64,000 nucleotides of DNA, taken from Mycobacterium asiaticum. GTDB taxonomy: Bacteria > Actinomycetota > Actinomycetes > Mycobacteriales > Mycobacteriaceae. Made by a program: the position numbers and the translations under genes. The notes beneath the pieces were generated by a model. The model made no database searches. It saw only the letters and a program-made list of their open reading frames with translations, and had not been told where the DNA came from. The stretch spans positions 55,582-119,581 of the forward strand of contig NZ_LZKQ01000071.1 of the NCBI RefSeq assembly GCF_001668675.1, in the 5' to 3' direction. Below are positions 52,943-63,028 of the stretch, in pieces (positions within the stretch are counted from its first letter, which is position 1; each line of letters starts with the position of its first letter).

Positions 52943-53964
52943 TGGAGTGGCTGGTTGCCGCAACCATCCTGCTGGTCGTGCTGCTGGTGGTCTTCGGCGC
53001 GTGGGGCTATCAGCGGGCCAATCGACTGGACCGGCTCAACGTGCGCTACGACCTGTCCTGGCAGGCGCTGGACGCAGCGCTGGCCCGGCGAGCGGTGGTG
53101 GCTCGGGCCGTGGCAATCGACGCCTACGGCGGCTCACCGGAGGGCAAGCGGCTGGCGGCGTTGGCCGACGCGGCCGAGCGCGCGCCGCGCAACGCTCGCG
53201 AGACGGCGGAGAACGAGCTTTCGGCGGCCCTGGCGAGGGTCGACCCGGCGTCGGTGCCCGCGGCTTTGGTAGCGGAGTTGGCCGACGCGGAGGCCCGGGT
53301 GCTGCTGGCCCGCCGATTCCACAACGATGCGGTGCGCGACACCCTGGTATTGGCCGAGCGGCGGATGGTGCGGTTGTTCCGGTTGGGCGGAAGGGCGCCG
53401 CTGCCGACGTATTTCGAGATCGCCGAGCGGCCGCACGCCCAGCGCCACACCGACACCGAGCTCAACCATCGCACGTCGGCGCGGGTGGTGCTGCTCGACG
53501 ACCAGGGCGCGGTGCTGCTGCTGTGCGGTTCGGATCCGGCGATCGCCGATGCGCCCCGGTGGTGGTTCACCGTGGGCGGCGAGGTGCGGCCGGGGGAGCG
53601 ATTGGCCGAAGCCGCCGCCCGCGAACTGGCGGAGGAGACCGGCCTGCAGGTCGCGCCGGCCGAGCTGGTGGGGCCGATCTGGCGGCGCGACGAGGTCTTC
53701 GAGTTCAACGGGTCGACGATCGACAGCGAAGAGTTCTACCTGGTGCACCGCACCCGGCGGTTCGAGCCGACGGCGACCGGTCGCACCGAGCTGGAGCACA
53801 CCTACATCCACGGCGCCCGCTGGTGTACTCCGGACGACATCGCCGAGCTGATCGCCGCCGGCGAGCAGGTGTACCCGCGTCAACTCGGCGAGCTGCTGCC
53901 CGCGGCGATTGAGCTGGCGGAATCGTCGGGACGCGACGCTGGGGCGCCGTTGTCGATTCGCTGA
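52942..53964 (+). CDS. Membrane-anchored Nudix hydrolase (Rv2609c-like)
   Basis: A 340-residue protein. One transmembrane helix (about residues 4-22) is followed by a long helical domain with many Arg and Ala, then a Nudix domain. The Nudix box, GGEVRPGERLAEAAA then RELAEETGL, matches GX5EX7REUXEEXGU. It probably hydrolyses a nucleoside diphosphate derivative near the membrane; substrate unknown. One-base overlap with pimA, last gene of the operon. Confidence 0.88.
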   Translation: MEWLVAATILLVVLLVVFGAWGYQRANRLDRLNVRYDLSWQALDAALARRAVVARAVAIDAYGGSPEGKRLAALADAAERAPRNARETAENELSAALARVDPASVPAALVAELADAEARVLLARRFHNDAVRDTLVLAERRMVRLFRLGGRAPLPTYFEIAERPHAQRHTDTELNHRTSARVVLLDDQGAVLLLCGSDPAIADAPRWWFTVGGEVRPGERLAEAAARELAEETGLQVAPAELVGPIWRRDEVFEFNGSTIDSEEFYLVHRTRRFEPTATGRTELEHTYIHGARWCTPDDIAELIAAGEQVYPRQLGELLPAAIELAESSGRDAGAPLSIR

Positions 53965-53992
53965 CGTGGCGCGCGAATGACAACATTTGCTG

Positions 53993-54505
53993 ATGGGTCA
54001 GAGCGTCCCCGAGCGTGGCGGTAAACCGCTGGCCCGGGTACGCAGCCTGGCGGCCCGGTTCGTCGCAACCTGTGGCGTGCTGGTGTCGCTGGGATTCTTC
54101 GGCGTCGGCGCCTACGACGTCGGGGCGTACCTGCTCGGCACCCCCACGACGGCGACGGTCCGGGGTTGCGCCACCGAGAAGTACGGCTACACCTGCGCAA
54201 GCACGTGGAGCGTTGGCGGACGCAACTACGTCGGCAAGATCCAGGGGATGGTGCTGCATCGGTATGCCAGTGGGACGTCGCTGCAGGTTCGGGTGCTCGC
54301 CGATAAGGCCTACACCAAGTTCTCGGGTGTGGTTTTTACCGGCTATGGGCTGGCGTTCGGGCTGATCACCGCGGTGGGGATCATCAAATTCGCTTCGGCG
54401 GAATGGTTCGACCCGTGGCTCAGCCGCCGGCCGAGATGGGTGCGGCGGGTGTTGCTGTTTGTGCGCAACTTCCGCGATCCCGACGGCGCGGACTGGTTCT
54501 CCTGA
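53993..54505 (+). CDS. Conserved membrane protein
   Basis: A 170-residue protein with two predicted transmembrane helices (about residues 22-45 and 116-134), separated by an extracytoplasmic loop containing two cysteines (GCATEKYGYTCASTW), likely a disulfide. The C-terminus is Arg/Trp-rich and cytosolic (RRPRWVRRVLLFVRNFRDPD). It is 28 bp after the Nudix gene. A TTG start two codons upstream is possible. Function unknown. Confidence 0.7.
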   Translation: MGQSVPERGGKPLARVRSLAARFVATCGVLVSLGFFGVGAYDVGAYLLGTPTTATVRGCATEKYGYTCASTWSVGGRNYVGKIQGMVLHRYASGTSLQVRVLADKAYTKFSGVVFTGYGLAFGLITAVGIIKFASAEWFDPWLSRRPRWVRRVLLFVRNFRDPDGADWFS

Positions 54506-54533
54506 TACAGAACCGCGTCCGGATCTCGGGGCG

Positions 54534-56183
54534 TCAGAACAGCCGCGGTATCGCCACCGGCGCCGGGAAGCCCAGCTGCGCGGCGACTGCTGCCGGATCG
54601 ATCGCGGGGAACAGCCCGATAGGAGCCGGGATGTCCTGATAGGCGCCGCGGTCATAACCCATTTCGACCAGCACCCGCAGGTTCGGCTGAATCAGGTCAG
54701 CTAGCGGGTTGCCCACAATCGGCACCGCCCGCAATGGATTCAGCAGCGGCAGGTCGTGAGTGGGAATCAGGACATAGGTGGTCAGGCTGCCGGGTGACAC
54801 CGGCTGCACAATCCCCGAAGCGAACTCACTGGCCGAGAGCGCATACGACGGGTGCAAATAGGCGAAGCCCGCGATTGCGTTGGCCGTCGCAAACAGGTTC
54901 AGCGGGTACCGCGGGAAGTCGGCCGCTCCGTCGTACTGGATCGCGTAATCGACGGTGGGGTACACGTCCGCGGGCGTCGCGCCGTTGAACGTGAAGCCCA
55001 CGAAGGGAATCGACCAGCCCGACAGCCGGGCCAGCAGGCCCCCGTTTGGCCGATTCGGGTTGGCTGCCAACACAAACGACAATTCGTCAATAGCGGGGCG
55101 CATCCCAGCAGGCAGGGACTGCAGGTAGCGCATTTCCAGGGTGGCCACCGTGGCGCTTTGCGACACACCGAAGACAACGGTGTCCGTACCCGCCGCGTGC
55201 AGATTCATGATCGCGTCGTTGAGGCGCTGCATGCCCGCGGCGACCGACGCGTCGAAGGTGAGGCTGGTCGGGCCCGTGATCGGAAACATCTTCGACGGCG
55301 TCACCAGGAACTTGGCGGCATACGACGGATGGTTCGGCGTTACGAAGCTTTCGGCGATCGGAGTGAAGCCGCTCCAGGGCAGCGGGTTGATTCCGGTTCC
55401 GCCCATGAGCAAAGCCGTCTTGGCAGGCACGCCGCCGCCCACCTCGTTCAGATCGATGAGTGAGACACCTACGTTCCCGTCACCGGGCAACCCGAAGCCG
55501 ACCAGTCGATTGCCGATATTGAAGAAGCCGATGTTCCCGTCGCCACGGTTTGCGATACCGATGTTTCCGTTGCCGGCGTTGTTGAAGCCGATGTTGTTCA
55601 CGCCGGTGTTGCCGCTGCCGAAATTGAATGTCCCGTGCTGCCAATCCACCGTCAGTGCAGGCAGACCAGTGGCGGCATACGCCCGGGCAAGCTGGTCCAC
55701 GACCGCGGACGCGTCGGCGTGGTATCCCGCCATGACGGCCACGTCATGGGCCCACATCTGTTCGTACGCCGCCTCGGCGGCCGCGATGGCGGGTGTGTTC
55801 TGACCGAAGACATTGCCGATTGCCAGCGCCACCAGCCGTGATCGGTTCGCGGCGATCAGGGCCGGCTGCACGATAGCGGCCTGCGCGGCCTCGAACGCGC
55901 CCGCGGCGGCCCGGGCCTGCGTGGCCGACTCCTCGGCCTGCGCAGCGGCCGTCGTCAACCACCCCAGGTACGGCGCGGCGGCGCGCGTCATCGCCACCAT
56001 GGCCGGACCCTGCCACGCATCGTCGGCCAGCCCAGAGGTGATCGCCCAAAACGAGCGTGCTCCGGCGCTCAACTCCGCCGCCAACCCATCCCAGGACGCC
56101 GCCGCCGACAGCAACGGCCCCGGGCCCGCACCGGCATAGATCTGCGCCGAATTGAGTTCTGGAGGCAGAACGGCGAAACTCAT
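54534..56183 (-). CDS. PPE protein with PE-PPE lipase-like domain (PPE42-like)
   Basis: A 549-residue PPE protein. PPE domain (1-180): [20 protein letters not shown], WxG at [11 protein letters not shown] short run of MPTR-like repeats follows ([20 protein letters not shown]). The C-terminal part (about 240-549) is a PE-PPE alpha/beta hydrolase domain with the serine elbow [10 protein letters not shown]. The domain order matches M. tuberculosis PPE42 (Rv2608), a type VII secreted antigen. The serine-hydrolase activity is inferred. Confidence 0.9.
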   Translation of the reverse strand: MSFAVLPPELNSAQIYAGAGPGPLLSAAASWDGLAAELSAGARSFWAITSGLADDAWQGPAMVAMTRAAAPYLGWLTTAAAQAEESATQARAAAGAFEAAQAAIVQPALIAANRSRLVALAIGNVFGQNTPAIAAAEAAYEQMWAHDVAVMAGYHADASAVVDQLARAYAATGLPALTVDWQHGTFNFGSGNTGVNNIGFNNAGNGNIGIANRGDGNIGFFNIGNRLVGFGLPGDGNVGVSLIDLNEVGGGVPAKTALLMGGTGINPLPWSGFTPIAESFVTPNHPSYAAKFLVTPSKMFPITGPTSLTFDASVAAGMQRLNDAIMNLHAAGTDTVVFGVSQSATVATLEMRYLQSLPAGMRPAIDELSFVLAANPNRPNGGLLARLSGWSIPFVGFTFNGATPADVYPTVDYAIQYDGAADFPRYPLNLFATANAIAGFAYLHPSYALSASEFASGIVQPVSPGSLTTYVLIPTHDLPLLNPLRAVPIVGNPLADLIQPNLRVLVEMGYDRGAYQDIPAPIGLFPAIDPAAVAAQLGFPAPVAIPRLF

Positions 56184-56301
56184 CGCCAGGCTCCCGTCTT
56201 CCCGCGGCCGACAACGCGGAGGTTAAGCCATATCGGGCCGGAAATCTCAGTTGCCGATCACCTTTAGACTGGTGGTCGCAAAAGCACAGTCAAGGAGCGT
56301 A

Positions 56302-57204
56302 GTGAACAGCCAGCAGAACGGGGCCCAAACCGGAACCGCCCGCGTCAAGCGCGGCATGGCGGAGATGCTCAAGGGCGGCGTCATCATGGACGTCGTCACC
56401 CCCGAGCAGGCCCGTATCGCCGAGGGCGCGGGCGCCGTGGCGGTGATGGCGTTGGAGCGGGTGCCCGCCGACATCAGGGCCCAGGGCGGGGTGTCGCGGA
56501 TGAGCGACCCCGACATGATCGAGGGCATCATCGACGCGGTCACCATCCCCGTGATGGCCAAGGCCCGGATTGGGCACTTCGTCGAGGCGCAGATCCTGCA
56601 GAGCCTGGGTGTCGACTACATCGACGAGTCCGAGGTGCTCACCCCCGCGGACTACACCCACCACATCGACAAGTGGCAGTTCACCGTGCCGTTCGTGTGC
56701 GGGGCGACCAACCTGGGTGAGGCGCTGCGACGTATCACCGAGGGCGCGGCGATGATCCGCTCCAAGGGCGAGGCCGGCACCGGCGACGTCTCCAACGCCA
56801 CCACGCACATGCGTGCCATCGGCGGCGAAATTCGTCGGCTCACGTCGTTGTCCGAAGACGAATTGTTCGTTGCCGCAAAGGAATTGCAGGCATCCTACGA
56901 TCTCGTCGTCGAGGTGGCCCGGGCGGGCAAGCTGCCGGTGACGCTGTTCACCGCCGGCGGCATCGCCACTCCCGCGGACGCGGCGATGATGATGCAGCTC
57001 GGCGCCGAGGGCGTGTTCGTCGGCTCCGGCATCTTCAAGTCGGGCGACCCCGCGCAGCGGGCCGCGGCCATCGTCAAGGCCACCACCTTCTACGACGACC
57101 CCGACGTGCTGGCCAAGGTGTCGCGCGGGCTGGGTGAGGCAATGGTCGGCATCAACGTGGAGGAGATCGCCGAGCCCCATCGCCTCGCGCAACGGGGCTG
57201 GTAA
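56302..57204 (+). CDS. pdxS: Pyridoxal 5'-phosphate synthase subunit PdxS
   Basis: A 300-residue TIM-barrel synthase that makes PLP from ribose 5-phosphate, glyceraldehyde 3-phosphate and ammonia from PdxT. Signature [20 protein letters not shown], the catalytic lysine region [15 protein letters not shown] and [16 protein letters not shown] are intact. The GTG at 56302 follows CAAGGAGC. Located with tesB and pdxT in the conserved order. Confidence 0.96.
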   Translation: MNSQQNGAQTGTARVKRGMAEMLKGGVIMDVVTPEQARIAEGAGAVAVMALERVPADIRAQGGVSRMSDPDMIEGIIDAVTIPVMAKARIGHFVEAQILQSLGVDYIDESEVLTPADYTHHIDKWQFTVPFVCGATNLGEALRRITEGAAMIRSKGEAGTGDVSNATTHMRAIGGEIRRLTSLSEDELFVAAKELQASYDLVVEVARAGKLPVTLFTAGGIATPADAAMMMQLGAEGVFVGSGIFKSGDPAQRAAAIVKATTFYDDPDVLAKVSRGLGEAMVGINVEEIAEPHRLAQRGW

Positions 57205-57213
57205 AAACATCCC

Positions 57214-58050
57214 GTGGCGATCGAAGAGATCCTCGATCTCGAGCAACTCGAGGTCAACATCTACCGCGGCAGCGTGTTCAGCCCCGAATCGGGCTTCCTG
57301 CAGCGCACCTTCGGCGGTCATGTGGCCGGCCAGTCGCTGGTCTCGGCGGTCCGCACGGTAGACCCGCGCTACCAGGTGCATTCGCTGCACGGCTATTTCC
57401 TGCGCCCCGGGGACGCCAAGGCGCCGACGGTCTACATCGTCGAGCGCACCCGCGATGGCGGATCGTTCGCGACCAGGCGGGTCAACGCGATCCAGCACGG
57501 CGAGATCATCTTCAGCATGGGCGCCTCCTTCCAGACCGACCAGGAGGGCATCAACCACCAGGACGCGATGCCGGCAGCGCCACCGCCCGACGGGCTCCCG
57601 GGCCTCTCGTCGTCCAAGGTGTTCGATGACGCCGGTTTCAAGCAGTTCGAGGAGTGGGACGTCTGCATCGTGCCGCGCGAGAAGCTGAAGCTGCTGCCCG
57701 GCAAGGCGTCCCAGCAGCAGGTGTGGTTTCGGCATCGGGACCCGTTGCCCGACGATCCGGTCCTGCACATCTGCGCGCTGGCCTACATGAGCGACCTGAC
57801 ATTGCTGGGATCTGCGCAGGTCACGCACATGGAGGAGCGTGCGCACCTGCAGGTGTCGTCGCTGGACCACGCCATGTGGTTCATGCGGGCGTTCCGCGCC
57901 GACGAGTGGTTGCTCTACGACCAGTCCTCCCCGTCGGCCGGCGGGGGCCGCTCGCTGTGCCAGGGCAAGATCTTCAACCAGAGCGGCGAGATGGTGGCCG
58001 CGGTCATGCAGGAGGGGCTGACCCGCTTCAAGCGCGGATACCGGTCGTGA
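57214..58050 (+). CDS. tesB2: Acyl-CoA thioesterase II TesB
   Basis: A 278-residue double-hotdog thioesterase. [20 protein letters not shown] with the conserved GG turn and [13 protein letters not shown] in the first half, then [10 protein letters not shown] and [20 protein letters not shown] in the second half, give the family pattern with the Asp/Thr/Gln site. It hydrolyses medium-chain acyl-CoA. Its stop overlaps pdxT (GTGA), so it sits inside the pyridoxal operon, an arrangement conserved in mycobacteria. Confidence 0.92.
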   Translation: MAIEEILDLEQLEVNIYRGSVFSPESGFLQRTFGGHVAGQSLVSAVRTVDPRYQVHSLHGYFLRPGDAKAPTVYIVERTRDGGSFATRRVNAIQHGEIIFSMGASFQTDQEGINHQDAMPAAPPPDGLPGLSSSKVFDDAGFKQFEEWDVCIVPREKLKLLPGKASQQQVWFRHRDPLPDDPVLHICALAYMSDLTLLGSAQVTHMEERAHLQVSSLDHAMWFMRAFRADEWLLYDQSSPSAGGGRSLCQGKIFNQSGEMVAAVMQEGLTRFKRGYRS

Positions 58051-58640
58051 GCGCGCCCCGGATCGGGGTGCTGGCCCTGCAGGGCGACACCCGCGAGCAC
58101 CTTGCCGCGTTGCGTGAAGCCGGGGCAGAAGCCGGTACGGTTCGGCGCCGCAGCGAACTCGACGCTGTGGACGGGTTGGTGATTCCCGGCGGGGAGTCCA
58201 CCGCGATGAGCCACCTGCTGCTCGATTTCGACCTGTTGGAGCCGCTGCGGGCGCGGCTGGGCGAGGGAATGCCGGCCTACGGCGCGTGTGCCGGAATGAT
58301 CCTGCTGGCCAGCGAGATTCTGGATGCCGGAGCCGACGGCCGGGCCGCGCTACCGCTACGGGGCATCGATATGACGGTGCGGCGCAATGCTTTTGGACGT
58401 CAGGTCGATTCGTTCGAGGGCGACATTCCGTTCGAGGGGCTGGACGGCAGCGTGCGTGCGGTGTTCATCCGGGCGCCGTGGGTGGAACGCGTCGGCGCCG
58501 ACGTGCAGGTGCTGGCGCGGGCGGCGGGGCATGTCGTCGCGGTGCGCCAGGGCGCGGTGCTGGCGACGGCGTTTCACCCGGAGGTGACCGGCGACCGGCG
58601 CGTACACGGGCTGTTCGTCGACATGGTGACGGGGCGTTAG
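58047..58640 (+). CDS. pdxT: Pyridoxal 5'-phosphate synthase glutaminase PdxT
   Basis: A 197-residue glutamine amidotransferase supplying ammonia to PdxS. Catalytic triad: Cys in [12 protein letters not shown], and His/Glu in [10 protein letters not shown]; the signature [14 protein letters not shown] and [13 protein letters not shown] are intact. GTG 58047 overlaps tesB2. Confidence 0.95.
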   Translation: MSAPRIGVLALQGDTREHLAALREAGAEAGTVRRRSELDAVDGLVIPGGESTAMSHLLLDFDLLEPLRARLGEGMPAYGACAGMILLASEILDAGADGRAALPLRGIDMTVRRNAFGRQVDSFEGDIPFEGLDGSVRAVFIRAPWVERVGADVQVLARAAGHVVAVRQGAVLATAFHPEVTGDRRVHGLFVDMVTGR

Positions 58641-58669
58641 CGCGCCGCCGCCGTCGTCGTTATCGCGCC

Positions 58670-58723
58670 GAGCGTCACGCCAGCGCAACGGTCGGCGCCC
58701 GGCGTCACTCTGGCGTGACGCTC
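58670..58723. repeat. Long-arm hairpin between pdxT and yebC
   Basis: Perfect 13-bp inverted arms GAGCGTCACGCCA (58670-58682) and TGGCGTGACGCTC (58711-58723) with a 28-base loop. It lies 30 bp after pdxT. It could end transcription or be a member of a dispersed palindromic family; no U-tract follows. Confidence 0.65.
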
Positions 58724-58790
58724 GCCGTAACCGAGCCGCCACGTAGACTCGTCTGGCAATTATTTAGAACGAAAGAGGTATGTCACACCG

Positions 58791-59546
58791 ATGAGCGGCC
58801 ATTCCAAGTGGGCCACCACCAAGCATCAGAAGGCCGTCAAAGACGCCCGCCGCGGCAAGGAGTTCGCCCGGCTGATCAAGAACATCGAGGTCGCCGCACG
58901 TACCGGCGGTGGAGACCCGGCCGGCAACCCGACGCTGTATGACGCGATCCAGAAGGCGAAGAAGACGTCGGTCCCCAACGACAACATCGAGCGGGCCCGC
59001 AAGCGCGGCGCGGGCGAGGAAGCCGGCGGCGCCGACTATCAGACCATCATGTACGAGGGCTACGGACCCAACGGTGTCGCGGTGCTCGTCGAGTGCCTGA
59101 CCGACAACCGCAACCGTGCCGCCAGTGAGGTGCGGGTGGCGATGACCCGCAACGGCGGGACCATGGCCGACCCCGGTTCGGTGTCCTACCTGTTTTCCCG
59201 CAAGGGCACCGTCACCCTGGAGAAGAACGGCCTGACCGAGGACGACGTGCTGACGGCGGTGCTCGAAGCCGGCGCCGAAGACGTCAACGACCTCGGTGAC
59301 AGCTTCGAGGTGATCTCCGAGCCGACCGACCTGGTCGCGGTGCGCACCGCGCTGCAGGAGGCGGGCATCGACTACGAGTCGGCGGAGGCCAGCTTCCAGC
59401 CGTCGGTGAGCGTTCCCGTCGACGTCGAGGGTGCCCGCAAGGTGTTCAAGCTCGTCGACGCCCTGGAGGACAGCGACGACGTGCAGAACGTCTGGACTAA
59501 TGTCGACCTCTCCGACGAGGTGCTGGCCGCCCTCGACGAGGAGTAG
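58791..59546 (+). CDS. YebC/PmpR family protein
   Basis: A 251-residue YebC-type protein (Rv2603c-like). [20 protein letters not shown] at the N-terminus and [20 protein letters not shown] are the family hallmarks. Members act in translation at proline-rich stalls or as DNA-binding regulators. The ATG at 58791 is preceded by GAAAGAGGT. It is a separate transcript from pdxT, given the hairpin. Confidence 0.95.
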   Translation: MSGHSKWATTKHQKAVKDARRGKEFARLIKNIEVAARTGGGDPAGNPTLYDAIQKAKKTSVPNDNIERARKRGAGEEAGGADYQTIMYEGYGPNGVAVLVECLTDNRNRAASEVRVAMTRNGGTMADPGSVSYLFSRKGTVTLEKNGLTEDDVLTAVLEAGAEDVNDLGDSFEVISEPTDLVAVRTALQEAGIDYESAEASFQPSVSVPVDVEGARKVFKLVDALEDSDDVQNVWTNVDLSDEVLAALDEE

Positions 59547-59555
59547 CGACTCCGG

Positions 59556-60050
59556 CTACGGGTGCCACCGGCTTGCGGTGTGTACGACAGTCCCGCCGCT
59601 GCCGTTTGGATATAGATGCCAGGTCTGCCATTGCCAGCCGCTGCCGTCGGGCTGGGCGGCCAGTGCCGTCAGCGCGGCGTCGTCGCCGGGGAACACCCCG
59701 CCGAGCCAGCAGGTTTCCTCGGCGCACCGCTCTCGCAGTTGCCTGGCAAGCGCACGGAAGGTGGCCTCGCCGTGCTCCTCGGTTCGAGATTCGATGCGAT
59801 ATCCAGGTGCGCCGGAACGGTCGGGCAGATCGTCGCCCGCAGTGCAGGAGACCTGCTCGGAGAAGCGGGTGGTGCCGTGTTCCACGGTGACAACATGCGA
59901 CGCGCCAAGGACTCCGAGTAACAGTGCGCCCCCGCCGGGATGCACCAGACGGCAGGTCGCGAGCGGGTCAGGTGCCGCCGCGTTCAAAGCCAGCGCCAAT
60001 CGGGCCCCAGACACATCGGCTGGGGCGACAGCGAGCTGATGAAGCGGCAC
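59556..60050 (-). CDS. DUF2617-like conserved protein
   Basis: A 164-residue protein. The opening LHQLAVAPADVSGARLALAL and the ending WQWQTWHLYPNGSGGTVVHT match DUF2617, an actinobacterial family of unknown function (Rv2598 in M. tuberculosis has the same length). Two cysteines lie in ERCAEETCWLGG. Converges on yebC; divergent from ruvC with 105 bp between. Confidence 0.75.
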   Translation of the reverse strand: MPLHQLAVAPADVSGARLALALNAAAPDPLATCRLVHPGGGALLLGVLGASHVVTVEHGTTRFSEQVSCTAGDDLPDRSGAPGYRIESRTEEHGEATFRALARQLRERCAEETCWLGGVFPGDDAALTALAAQPDGSGWQWQTWHLYPNGSGGTVVHTASRWHP

Positions 60051-60120
60051 CGGACATAACCTAACGCACCCGTCCGAGGCGTGTCCCTATCCCGTGATGT
60101 CACACCCACCGGCTAGGCTA

Positions 60121-60136
60121 TCGAACAGCTGTTCGG
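60121..60136. promoter_or_regulatory. LexA (SOS) box upstream of ruvC
   Basis: TCGAAC-AGCT-GTTCGG matches the mycobacterial SOS consensus TCGAAC-N4-GTTCGA in 11 of 12 fixed positions. A TAGGCT -10 element lies at 60114-60119, so LexA would block initiation of ruvCAB. Confidence 0.88.
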
Positions 60137-60155
60137 AGTGAAGTGGGGAGCTGCG

Positions 60156-60710
60156 GTGCGGGTGATGGGCGTCGATCCCGGGTTGACGCGGTGCGGGTTG
60201 TCGCTGGTCGAGAGCGGGCGCGGCAGGCAGATCACCGCGCTCGATGTCGACGTGGTGCGCACCCCGTCGGACCAGCCGCTGCACCGCAGACTGCTGGCCA
60301 TCAGTGACGCGGTGGAGCACTGGCTGGACACTCATAACCCCGACGTGCTGGCCATCGAGCGGGTGTTCTCCCAGGCCAACGTTGCCTCGGTGATGGGCAC
60401 CGCGCAGGCCGGCGGCGTCATCGCTTTGGCGGCGGCCAGGCGTGACATCGACGTTCACTTCCACACACCGTCGGAGGTGAAGGCGGCGGTCACCGGCAAC
60501 GGCAGGGCGGACAAGGCGCAGGTCACCGCGATGGTCACCCGGATCCTCACGTTGCAGGCCAAGCCGTCGCCCGCGGACGCCGCCGACGCGCTGGCGCTGG
60601 CCATCTGCCACTGTTGGCGGGCGCCGACACTCGACAAGATGGCCGCCGCCCAAGCCCGGGCAGCGCAGCAACGCGACCAGTACCTGGCGAGGCTGAAGGC
60701 CGCCCGATGA
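60156..60710 (+). CDS. ruvC: Holliday junction resolvase RuvC
   Basis: A 184-residue RNase-H-fold endonuclease cutting Holliday junctions. Active-site acids are in [16 protein letters not shown] and the [12 protein letters not shown] segment. GTG 60156 follows GTGGGGAG; GTG 60138 is an upstream alternative. A LexA box lies 20 bp upstream. The stop overlaps ruvA (ATGA). Confidence 0.95.
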   Translation: MRVMGVDPGLTRCGLSLVESGRGRQITALDVDVVRTPSDQPLHRRLLAISDAVEHWLDTHNPDVLAIERVFSQANVASVMGTAQAGGVIALAAARRDIDVHFHTPSEVKAAVTGNGRADKAQVTAMVTRILTLQAKPSPADAADALALAICHCWRAPTLDKMAAAQARAAQQRDQYLARLKAAR

Positions 60711-61300
60711 TCGCCTCGGTTCGCGGTGAGGTGCTGGCGGTGGCGCTAGATCATGCGGTGATCGAGGCGGCCGGGGTCGGCTATCGGGTCAACGCGACGC
60801 CCGCGACGCTGGCCACGTTGCGTCAGGGCAGCGAGGCGCGCCTGATCACCGCGATGATCGTGCGCGAGGATTCGATGACGCTGTACGGGTTCTGCGACGC
60901 GGAGACGCGCGACCTGTTCCAGACGCTGTTGTCGGTTTCGGGGGTGGGCCCGCGGCTGGCGATGGCCACCCTGGCGGTCTACGACGCGGCGGCCCTGCGT
61001 CAGGCGCTGGCCGACGGCGACGTCACCGCGCTGACCCGGGTGCCGGGCATCGGCAAGCGCGGTGCCGACCGAATGATCCTGGAACTGCGGGACAAGATCG
61101 GTGCGGTGGGCGCGTCCGGCGGGGCGACCGCGGTGAACGGTCACGCGGTGCGGGGGCCGGTGGTGGAGGCGCTGGTCGGCCTGGGTTTCGCGGTCAAGCA
61201 GGCCGAGGAGGCCACGGACAAGGTGCTGGCCGAGGACCGGGAAGCGACCACGTCGACGGCGCTGCGGTCGGCGTTGTCGCTGCTGGGTAAATCGAAATGA
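60707..61300 (+). CDS. ruvA: Holliday junction helicase subunit RuvA
   Basis: A 197-residue tetrameric junction-binding protein. OB fold with [20 protein letters not shown]; two helix-hairpin-helix motifs with [16 protein letters not shown] and [20 protein letters not shown]-terminal domain that contacts RuvB. Overlaps ruvC by 4 bp. Confidence 0.96.
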   Translation: MIASVRGEVLAVALDHAVIEAAGVGYRVNATPATLATLRQGSEARLITAMIVREDSMTLYGFCDAETRDLFQTLLSVSGVGPRLAMATLAVYDAAALRQALADGDVTALTRVPGIGKRGADRMILELRDKIGAVGASGGATAVNGHAVRGPVVEALVGLGFAVKQAEEATDKVLAEDREATTSTALRSALSLLGKSK

Positions 61301-61349
61301 GCCGCGGCGCCGGCGATGCAAAGCGCAGCGATGAGGAGAAGCGGCGCAA

Positions 61350-62387
61350 ATGACAGAAGAGGACTACGAACGCGACGTGTCGCCGACGCTGGCGGTCGGC
61401 GAGGGTGACATCGACGGCAGCCTGCGGCCCCGATCGCTGCGCGAGTTCATCGGACAGCCCAGAGTGCGCGAGCAGTTGCAGCTGGTCATCGAGGGAGCCA
61501 AGAACCGCGGCGGCACACCGGACCACATCTTGCTGTCCGGGCCGCCCGGCCTGGGCAAGACCTCGCTGGCGATGATCATCGCCGCCGAGCTGGGCTCGTC
61601 GCTGCGGGTGACCTCGGGACCGGCCCTGGAACGTGCGGGCGACCTGGCCGCGATGCTGTCCAACCTGCTCGAACACGACGTGTTGTTCATCGACGAAATC
61701 CACCGCATTGCCCGGCCGGCCGAAGAAATGTTGTATCTGGCGATGGAGGATTTCCGCGTCGACGTGGTGGTCGGCAAGGGACCGGGTGCCACGTCGATCC
61801 CGCTGGAGGTCGCCCCCTTCACGTTGGTCGGGGCGACCACCAGGTCCGGCGCGCTGACGGGCCCGCTACGCGATCGGTTCGGCTTCACCGCCCACATGGA
61901 CTTCTACGAGCCGGCCGAGTTGGAGCGGGTGCTGGCCCGCTCCGCCGGGATCCTGGGTATCGAGCTCGGCGCCGATGCCGGGGCGGAGATCGCCCGCAGG
62001 TCTCGCGGGACTCCGCGCATCGCCAACCGGTTGTTGCGCCGGGTGCGTGACTTCGCCGAAGTACGCGCCGACGGCATCATCACCCGCGACGTCGCGAAGG
62101 CGGCGCTGGAGGTCTACGACGTCGACGAGCTGGGACTCGACCGGCTGGACCGGGCCGTGCTGTCGGCGCTGACCCGCAGCTTCGGCGGCGGCCCGGTCGG
62201 TGTGTCGACGCTGGCGGTGGCGGTCGGGGAGGAGGCCGCGACCGTGGAAGAGGTGTGCGAACCTTTCCTGGTGCGCGCGGGCATGGTCGCCCGCACGCCG
62301 CGAGGAAGGGTGGCCACGGCGCTGGCGTGGACCCACCTGGGGATGACGCCTCCGGTCGGGGTGGCGCAGCCCGGACTGTTCGACTAG
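61350..62387 (+). CDS. ruvB: Holliday junction DNA helicase RuvB
   Basis: A 345-residue AAA+ motor. Walker [12 protein letters not shown], Walker B LFIDEIHR, sensor I GATTRSG, the arginine finger region GPLRDRFG and the C-terminal winged helix with [13 protein letters not shown]. The ATG 61350 lies 49 bp after ruvA; GAGGAGAAGCGGC precedes it. Completes the LexA-controlled operon. Confidence 0.97.
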   Translation: MTEEDYERDVSPTLAVGEGDIDGSLRPRSLREFIGQPRVREQLQLVIEGAKNRGGTPDHILLSGPPGLGKTSLAMIIAAELGSSLRVTSGPALERAGDLAAMLSNLLEHDVLFIDEIHRIARPAEEMLYLAMEDFRVDVVVGKGPGATSIPLEVAPFTLVGATTRSGALTGPLRDRFGFTAHMDFYEPAELERVLARSAGILGIELGADAGAEIARRSRGTPRIANRLLRRVRDFAEVRADGIITRDVAKAALEVYDVDELGLDRLDRAVLSALTRSFGGGPVGVSTLAVAVGEEAATVEEVCEPFLVRAGMVARTPRGRVATALAWTHLGMTPPVGVAQPGLFD

Positions 62388-62396
62388 GAGGACGTG

Positions 62397-62783
62397 ATGG
62401 TCACCGTCGCACTGGTTTTCGCCGCGCTCGCCGCGGTATTGCACGTCTACATCTGGAGCATGGAGTCGCTGACGTGGACGTCGCCGCGCACCCGAGCGAC
62501 GTTCGGTACCACACCCGAGGAAGCCGAGACCACCAAACTGCTGGCCTACAACCAGGGCTTCTACAACCTGTTCCTGGCGATCGTGACCGGTGTCGGTGTC
62601 GCCGCGGTGTTCATGGGCCACCGCGATGTTGGGGCTGCGCTGGTGTTCGCCGGTGTCGGCTCGATGGCCGCGGCCGCGGTGGTGCTGTTGGTTTCGGCGC
62701 GGGACAAGGCGCGCGCCGCGGTGACGCAGGGCTTGTTCCCTGTCATTGCGGTCGTGCTGCTGATTGTGGGCCTGGCCGTTTGA
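62397..62783 (+). CDS. DUF1304-family membrane protein
   Basis: A 128-residue protein with four predicted helices. VLHVYIWSMESLTWTSPRTR, AYNQGFYNLFLAIVTGVGVA and the final LFPVIAVVLLIVGLAV fit DUF1304. The GTG three bases before (62394) is an alternative start; the AGGAGG sequence lies 4 bp before that GTG. It is 9 bp from ruvB. Function unknown. Confidence 0.82.
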   Translation: MVTVALVFAALAAVLHVYIWSMESLTWTSPRTRATFGTTPEEAETTKLLAYNQGFYNLFLAIVTGVGVAAVFMGHRDVGAALVFAGVGSMAAAAVVLLVSARDKARAAVTQGLFPVIAVVLLIVGLAV

Positions 62784-62807
62784 GCTCTGGCTGAGCTCGT
62801 GAGCTCA

Positions 62808-62963
62808 GGCTCGCCGAGCGTGGGCCTTATGTACCCGAAAGTGGCCCGGCGGGGCCATTACCCGCACGCTCGACGCGTGGCGGTAGGTGCGGGCTCGCCG
62901 AGCGTGGGCCTTATGTACCCGAAAGTGGCCCGGCGGGGCCATAACGCCCACGCTCGACGCGTG
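62808..62963. repeat. Two 72-bp tandem repeats with internal hairpins (period 84 bp)
   Basis: Units 62808-62879 and 62892-62963 are nearly identical, with the first 52 bases exact. Each folds on itself. In unit 2 CGAGCGTGGGC (62899-62909) pairs perfectly with GCCCACGCTCG (62946-62956), and inside lies GGCCCGGCGGGGCC. An open frame crosses them but has no start signals or natural protein features. Confidence 0.8.
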
Positions 62964-63028
62964 CCAAGCCCCGGGTTACACCACGGCATACCCGGGGTAC
63001 CCAAACCGGTACCTACGAAGGAGATGCC

